Assembly: GCF_004212635.1 (NCBI RefSeq)
Contig: NZ_PSRT01000092.1
Coordinates: 1-33,106 of the forward strand
Length of the DNA stretch: 33,106 nt
Direction of reading: 5' to 3'
DNA from: Bradyrhizobium genosp. SA-3
GTDB lineage: Bacteria > Pseudomonadota > Alphaproteobacteria > Rhizobiales > Xanthobacteraceae
Shown: positions 29,929 through 33,106 of the stretch, piece after piece
Numbering within the stretch: position 1 is the first letter of the stretch
Layout of the letters: each line of letters begins with the position of its first letter
Notes under the pieces: generated by a model
What the model was told of the DNA's origin: nothing
The model's input: only the letters and a program-made list of their open reading frames with translations
Databases searched by the model: none
Position numbers and translations under genes: made by a program

Positions 29929-32370
29929 ATGTTGAACCTTGCCGAATATCGCCCTTCCAGCGCACGCCTCGCCGACTTCTTGCCTTGGGCAGCCCTTGTC
30001 GACGAAGGAATCATCCTGAACAAGGATGGCTCGGTTCAGCGGACGGCAAAGTTCCGGGGACCCGACCTGGATAGCGCAGTGCCCGCTGAACTTGTCGCCG
30101 TCGCCGGCCGTCTGAACAACGCTGTGCGTCGCCTCGGATCCGGGTGGGCCGTATTCGTTGAGGCGCAGCGTCATTTCGCTGGGGCCTATCCTCCGAGTAC
30201 ATTTCCGGATGTCGCGTCCGCGCTGGTCGACGCGGAACGCAGGGCTCAGTTCGAGGAGGCGGGCGCTCATTACGAGTCCAGCTACTTCTTGACCTTCCTC
30301 TTTCTGCCTCCCGAGGAGGGAGCGGCTAAGGCGGAGCGTTTGCTCTATGAGGGTCGGGATCGCACAGTTGGCGCAGATGCCTGGGAGGTGCTGCGCGGGT
30401 TTGTCGACCAAACCAACCGCGTGCTCGGCCTCCTTGAAGGGTTCATGCCAGAATGCGCCTGGCTCGATGATCAGGATACGCTGACTTATCTGCATTCAAC
30501 GATCTCGACCAAACGTCATCGGGTGCGGGTGCCCGAGATTCCGATGTACATCGATGCGCTGTTGGCCGACCAGCCGCTGACCGGCGGGCTAGAGCCGATG
30601 TTGGGCTCAGCCAATCTTCGGGTCCTGACGATAGTCGGCTTTCCGGGCGCCACGACCCCGGGAATTCTGGACGACCTGAATCGCCTGCCATTCTCTTATC
30701 GTTGGTCAACCCGGGCGATCATGCTCGACAAGACCGATGCCACCAAGCTGCTGACTAAAATCCGCCGCCAGTGGTTCGCGAAGAGAAAATCCATCGGCAC
30801 CATCCTCAAGGAGGTCATGACCAACGAGGCATCGACGCTGCTCGATACCGACGCCCACAACAAGGCGATAGATGCCGACGCGGCGTTGCAGGAGCTGGGA
30901 TCCGATCAGATCGGACAAGCATTTGTTACGGCGACCATTACCGTCTGGGACGGTGATCCCAATGCTGCTGATGAAAAGCTCCGCCTAGTCGAGAAGGTCA
31001 TTCAGGGGCGCGATTTCACCTGCATGATCGAGACGGTAAACGCCGTCGAGGCCTGGCTCGGCAGTCTGCCTGGGCACGTCTACGCCAATGTCCGGCAGCC
31101 ACCGATCTCAACTATCAATCTCGCTCATATGATTCCGATGTCGGCAGTATGGGCGGGTGAGACGCGGGACCTGCACTTCAAGGGGCCACCCCTTCTGTTC
31201 GGCAAGACCGAGGGTTCGACCCCGTTCCGATTCTCTCTCCACGTCGGCGACGTCGGCCATACCCTTGTGGTAGGACCGACAGGCGCTGGCAAGTCAGTGC
31301 TGCTCGCGCTGATGGCGCTACAGTTCAGGCGCTATCCAAACTCACAGGTCTTTGCGTTTGACTTCGGTGGTTCGATCCGGGCGGCCGCCCTCGCCATGGG
31401 CGGTGATTGGAATGATCTCGGCGGTGCATTGTCCGACGCAGGTGAAGAACCCGTCGCCCTGCAGCCGCTGGCCTGGATTGATGATCCATCCGAGCGCGGA
31501 TGGGCGACGGAGTGGATCGGCGCGATCCTGGCACGAGAAAACATCGAGATCACCCCTGAGGTCAAGGATCATCTGTGGTCGGCGCTGACATCTCTCGCTT
31601 CGGCGCCGAGGGAGGAACGCACCCTGACGGGTCTGTCAGTTCTCCTGCAATCCAACTCCCTGAAGCGTGCCCTACAGCCTTATTGCCTGGGCGGTTCCTC
31701 CGGGCGGCTGCTCGATGCCGAATTCGAGCGCCTTGGTGAAGCTTCGGTTCAGGCGTTTGAGACTGAAGGGTTGATCGGAACGAGCGCCGCCCCAGCCGTT
31801 CTGGCTTACCTCTTTCATCGGATCGGAGACCGTCTCGACGGCCGGCCGACACTTCTCATCGTCGACGAGGGCTGGCTCGCGCTTGACGATGAAGATTTTG
31901 CCGGTCAACTCCGGGAATGGCTGAAGACGCTCCGGAAGAAGAACGCGTCCGTCATATTCGCCACCCAGTCACTGTCGGACATCGATGGCTCCGCAATCGC
32001 GCCGGCGATCATCGAAAGCTGCCCAACACGCCTGTTGCTGCCGAACGAACGGGCGATCGAACCGCAGATCACTGCCATCTACCAACGCTTCGGCCTCAAT
32101 AACCGCCAGATCGAGCTTCTGAGTCGGGCCACGCCAAAGCGCGACTACTACTGCCAGTCCCGTCGCGGCAACCGGATGTTCGAACTTGGCCTCGGTGAGG
32201 TTGCGCTTGCATTCACCGCAGCCTCTTCCAAGACAGACCAGGCTGCCATCGCGCAACTCCTCGCCGAAAATGGACCAGACGGCTTCGTGCCAGCCTGGCT
32301 CCGGCATCGTGACGTCGCTTGGGCCCTCGACTTGATCCCCAACCTCGTCAATCTGGAGAAATCGCTATGA
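29929..32370 (+). CDS. trbE: Conjugative transfer ATPase TrbE (VirB4-like)
   Basis: The start at ATG 29929 gives 813 residues, the normal length. The N-terminal CagE/TrbE domain begins NLAEYRPSSARLADFLPWAA. Walker A is VVGPTGAGKSVLLAL (about residues 447-461), Walker B TLLIVDEGWLALDDEDF (D646, E647), and NASVIFATQSLSDID follows. It energises pilus biogenesis and substrate transport with TrbB and TraG. The stop overlaps the trbJ start by 4 bp. No frameshift is seen. Confidence 0.95.
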   Translation: MLNLAEYRPSSARLADFLPWAALVDEGIILNKDGSVQRTAKFRGPDLDSAVPAELVAVAGRLNNAVRRLGSGWAVFVEAQRHFAGAYPPSTFPDVASALVDAERRAQFEEAGAHYESSYFLTFLFLPPEEGAAKAERLLYEGRDRTVGADAWEVLRGFVDQTNRVLGLLEGFMPECAWLDDQDTLTYLHSTISTKRHRVRVPEIPMYIDALLADQPLTGGLEPMLGSANLRVLTIVGFPGATTPGILDDLNRLPFSYRWSTRAIMLDKTDATKLLTKIRRQWFAKRKSIGTILKEVMTNEASTLLDTDAHNKAIDADAALQELGSDQIGQAFVTATITVWDGDPNAADEKLRLVEKVIQGRDFTCMIETVNAVEAWLGSLPGHVYANVRQPPISTINLAHMIPMSAVWAGETRDLHFKGPPLLFGKTEGSTPFRFSLHVGDVGHTLVVGPTGAGKSVLLALMALQFRRYPNSQVFAFDFGGSIRAAALAMGGDWNDLGGALSDAGEEPVALQPLAWIDDPSERGWATEWIGAILARENIEITPEVKDHLWSALTSLASAPREERTLTGLSVLLQSNSLKRALQPYCLGGSSGRLLDAEFERLGEASVQAFETEGLIGTSAAPAVLAYLFHRIGDRLDGRPTLLIVDEGWLALDDEDFAGQLREWLKTLRKKNASVIFATQSLSDIDGSAIAPAIIESCPTRLLLPNERAIEPQITAIYQRFGLNNRQIELLSRATPKRDYYCQSRRGNRMFELGLGEVALAFTAASSKTDQAAIAQLLAENGPDGFVPAWLRHRDVAWALDLIPNLVNLEKSL

Positions 32371-33098
32371 GGCGTCTTGGCCTATTGGCGGCTGCTGGTG
32401 CCGTCGCGCTGATGCTCGATGCCACGGTGCCGGCGCGAGCCCAATGGATCGTCTTCGATCCCAACAACTACGTCCAGAACGTCCTGACCGCCGCGCGAGA
32501 GCTCCAGCAGATCAACAATCAGATCACCTCGTTGCAGAACGAGGCGCAGATGCTGATCAATCAGGCCAAGAACCTGGCAAGCCTGCCGTATTCGTCGCTG
32601 CAGCAACTGCAATCCTCGATCCAGCGGACTCAGCAATTGCTGGCCCAGGCGCAGCGCATTGCCTATGACGTCCAGCAGATCGATCATGCCTTCTCGACGA
32701 GCTACGCGCCAGCCGCCAGCAGCCAGTCGGATCAGTTGCTGATCTCCAATGCTCAATCGCGCTGGCAGAATTCTTATGCCGCAACGCAAGACGCGCTTCG
32801 TGTCCAGGCCGGCATCGTTAGCAACCTCGACACCAACCGCGTCCAGACCTCCGCGCTCGTCAGCTCAAGCCAAGGCGCTAGCGGTGCCTTGCAGGCAACA
32901 CAGGCCGGCAATCAGATTCTGGCATTGAACGCGCAGCAGCTCGCCGACCTCACGGCTGTCGTGACGGCGCAGGGCAGGGCGCAAAGCCTTGAAGCCGCGC
33001 AACGCGCGGCGGCCCAGGACCAGGGCCGCGAACAGCTCCGGCGCTTCCTGACACCGGGGCAGGGCTATCAATCATTCAACGTGCAGATGTTCCACTGA
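32367..33098 (+). CDS. trbJ: Conjugative transfer protein TrbJ (VirB5-like)
   Basis: The 243-residue periplasmic protein starts at ATG 32367 (GGAGAA site) and has a signal peptide ending near VPARA (residues 21-25). A glutamine-rich coiled coil follows (ARELQQINNQITSLQNEAQM and continuing), typical of TrbJ/VirB5, a minor pilus or tip component. In RP4 the trbJ-trbK region is linked to entry exclusion. The C-terminus ends FNVQMFH. Its stop overlaps the next start by one base. Confidence 0.94.
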   Translation: MRRLGLLAAAGAVALMLDATVPARAQWIVFDPNNYVQNVLTAARELQQINNQITSLQNEAQMLINQAKNLASLPYSSLQQLQSSIQRTQQLLAQAQRIAYDVQQIDHAFSTSYAPAASSQSDQLLISNAQSRWQNSYAATQDALRVQAGIVSNLDTNRVQTSALVSSSQGASGALQATQAGNQILALNAQQLADLTAVVTAQGRAQSLEAAQRAAAQDQGREQLRRFLTPGQGYQSFNVQMFH

Positions 33099-33106
33099 TG
33101 ACCGAC
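33098..33106 (+). CDS. First three codons of the next trb gene (partial)
   Basis: ATG ACC GAC follows the trbJ stop with a one-base overlap and reaches the right edge. By gene order in this type of operon it is probably trbL or a trbK-like gene. The sequence is too short to decide. Confidence 0.5.

Overview
The window reads as high-GC alphaproteobacterial DNA, most likely Bradyrhizobium or a close Rhizobiales relative. This rests on codon use, on the Mo-enzyme and Bug-type binding-protein genes, and on a conjugation module of the type common in Rhizobiales. The genus is an inference. There are two parts: an ordinary chromosomal catabolic neighbourhood (1 to about 8205), and the left part of an integrative conjugative element (about 8206 to the right edge, not ended in the window).

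Chromosomal part. A truncated SDR oxidoreductase (+) converges on a four-gene minus-strand operon. That operon encodes a TctC/Bug-type binding protein, a 2Fe-2S subunit, the molybdenum subunit of a xanthine-dehydrogenase-family hydroxylase, and a ModA-like binding protein with no signal peptide. Divergent from it are a bis-MGD (DMSO-reductase family) oxidoreductase and a crotonase-family enzyme. Together they suggest uptake and oxidative breakdown of an organic acid or (hetero)aromatic compound; the substrate cannot be read from the sequence.

Mobile element. It opens with a tyrosine recombinase gene (8253-9554, -) coupled to a small AlpA-like gene. A 1.3 kb stretch without a recognisable gene follows. 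Next is a maintenance block: a shortened ParB-like gene, a Toprim/DUF7146 protein, a frameshifted DUF2493 gene, DUF736 and DUF932. After it come an XRE regulator with a clear palindromic operator/promoter, small accessory genes, a frameshifted DUF6499/DUF2285 gene, an AlpA-like regulator, and an RPA-family replication initiator followed directly by three iterons. The transfer block then runs DUF2840, TraF-type peptidase, lytic transglycosylase, HUH relaxase, TraG coupling protein, a CopG-like protein, then trbB-trbC-trbD-trbE-trbJ and the first codons of the next trb gene.

Points to follow up: (1) paralogous structured leaders precede the DUF2493 and DUF736 genes, with conserved nested stems and one C-to-T change that keeps a stem as a wobble pair; (2) an MFS transporter gene lies between the copG-like gene and trbB, bracketed by a perfect 22-bp direct repeat; (3) two conserved element genes each carry a single-base frameshift; (4) the iterons suggest a replicating excised form; (5) there is an XRE-type operator and an inverted repeat just before the relaxase gene. 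No tRNA, rRNA or CRISPR array was seen.
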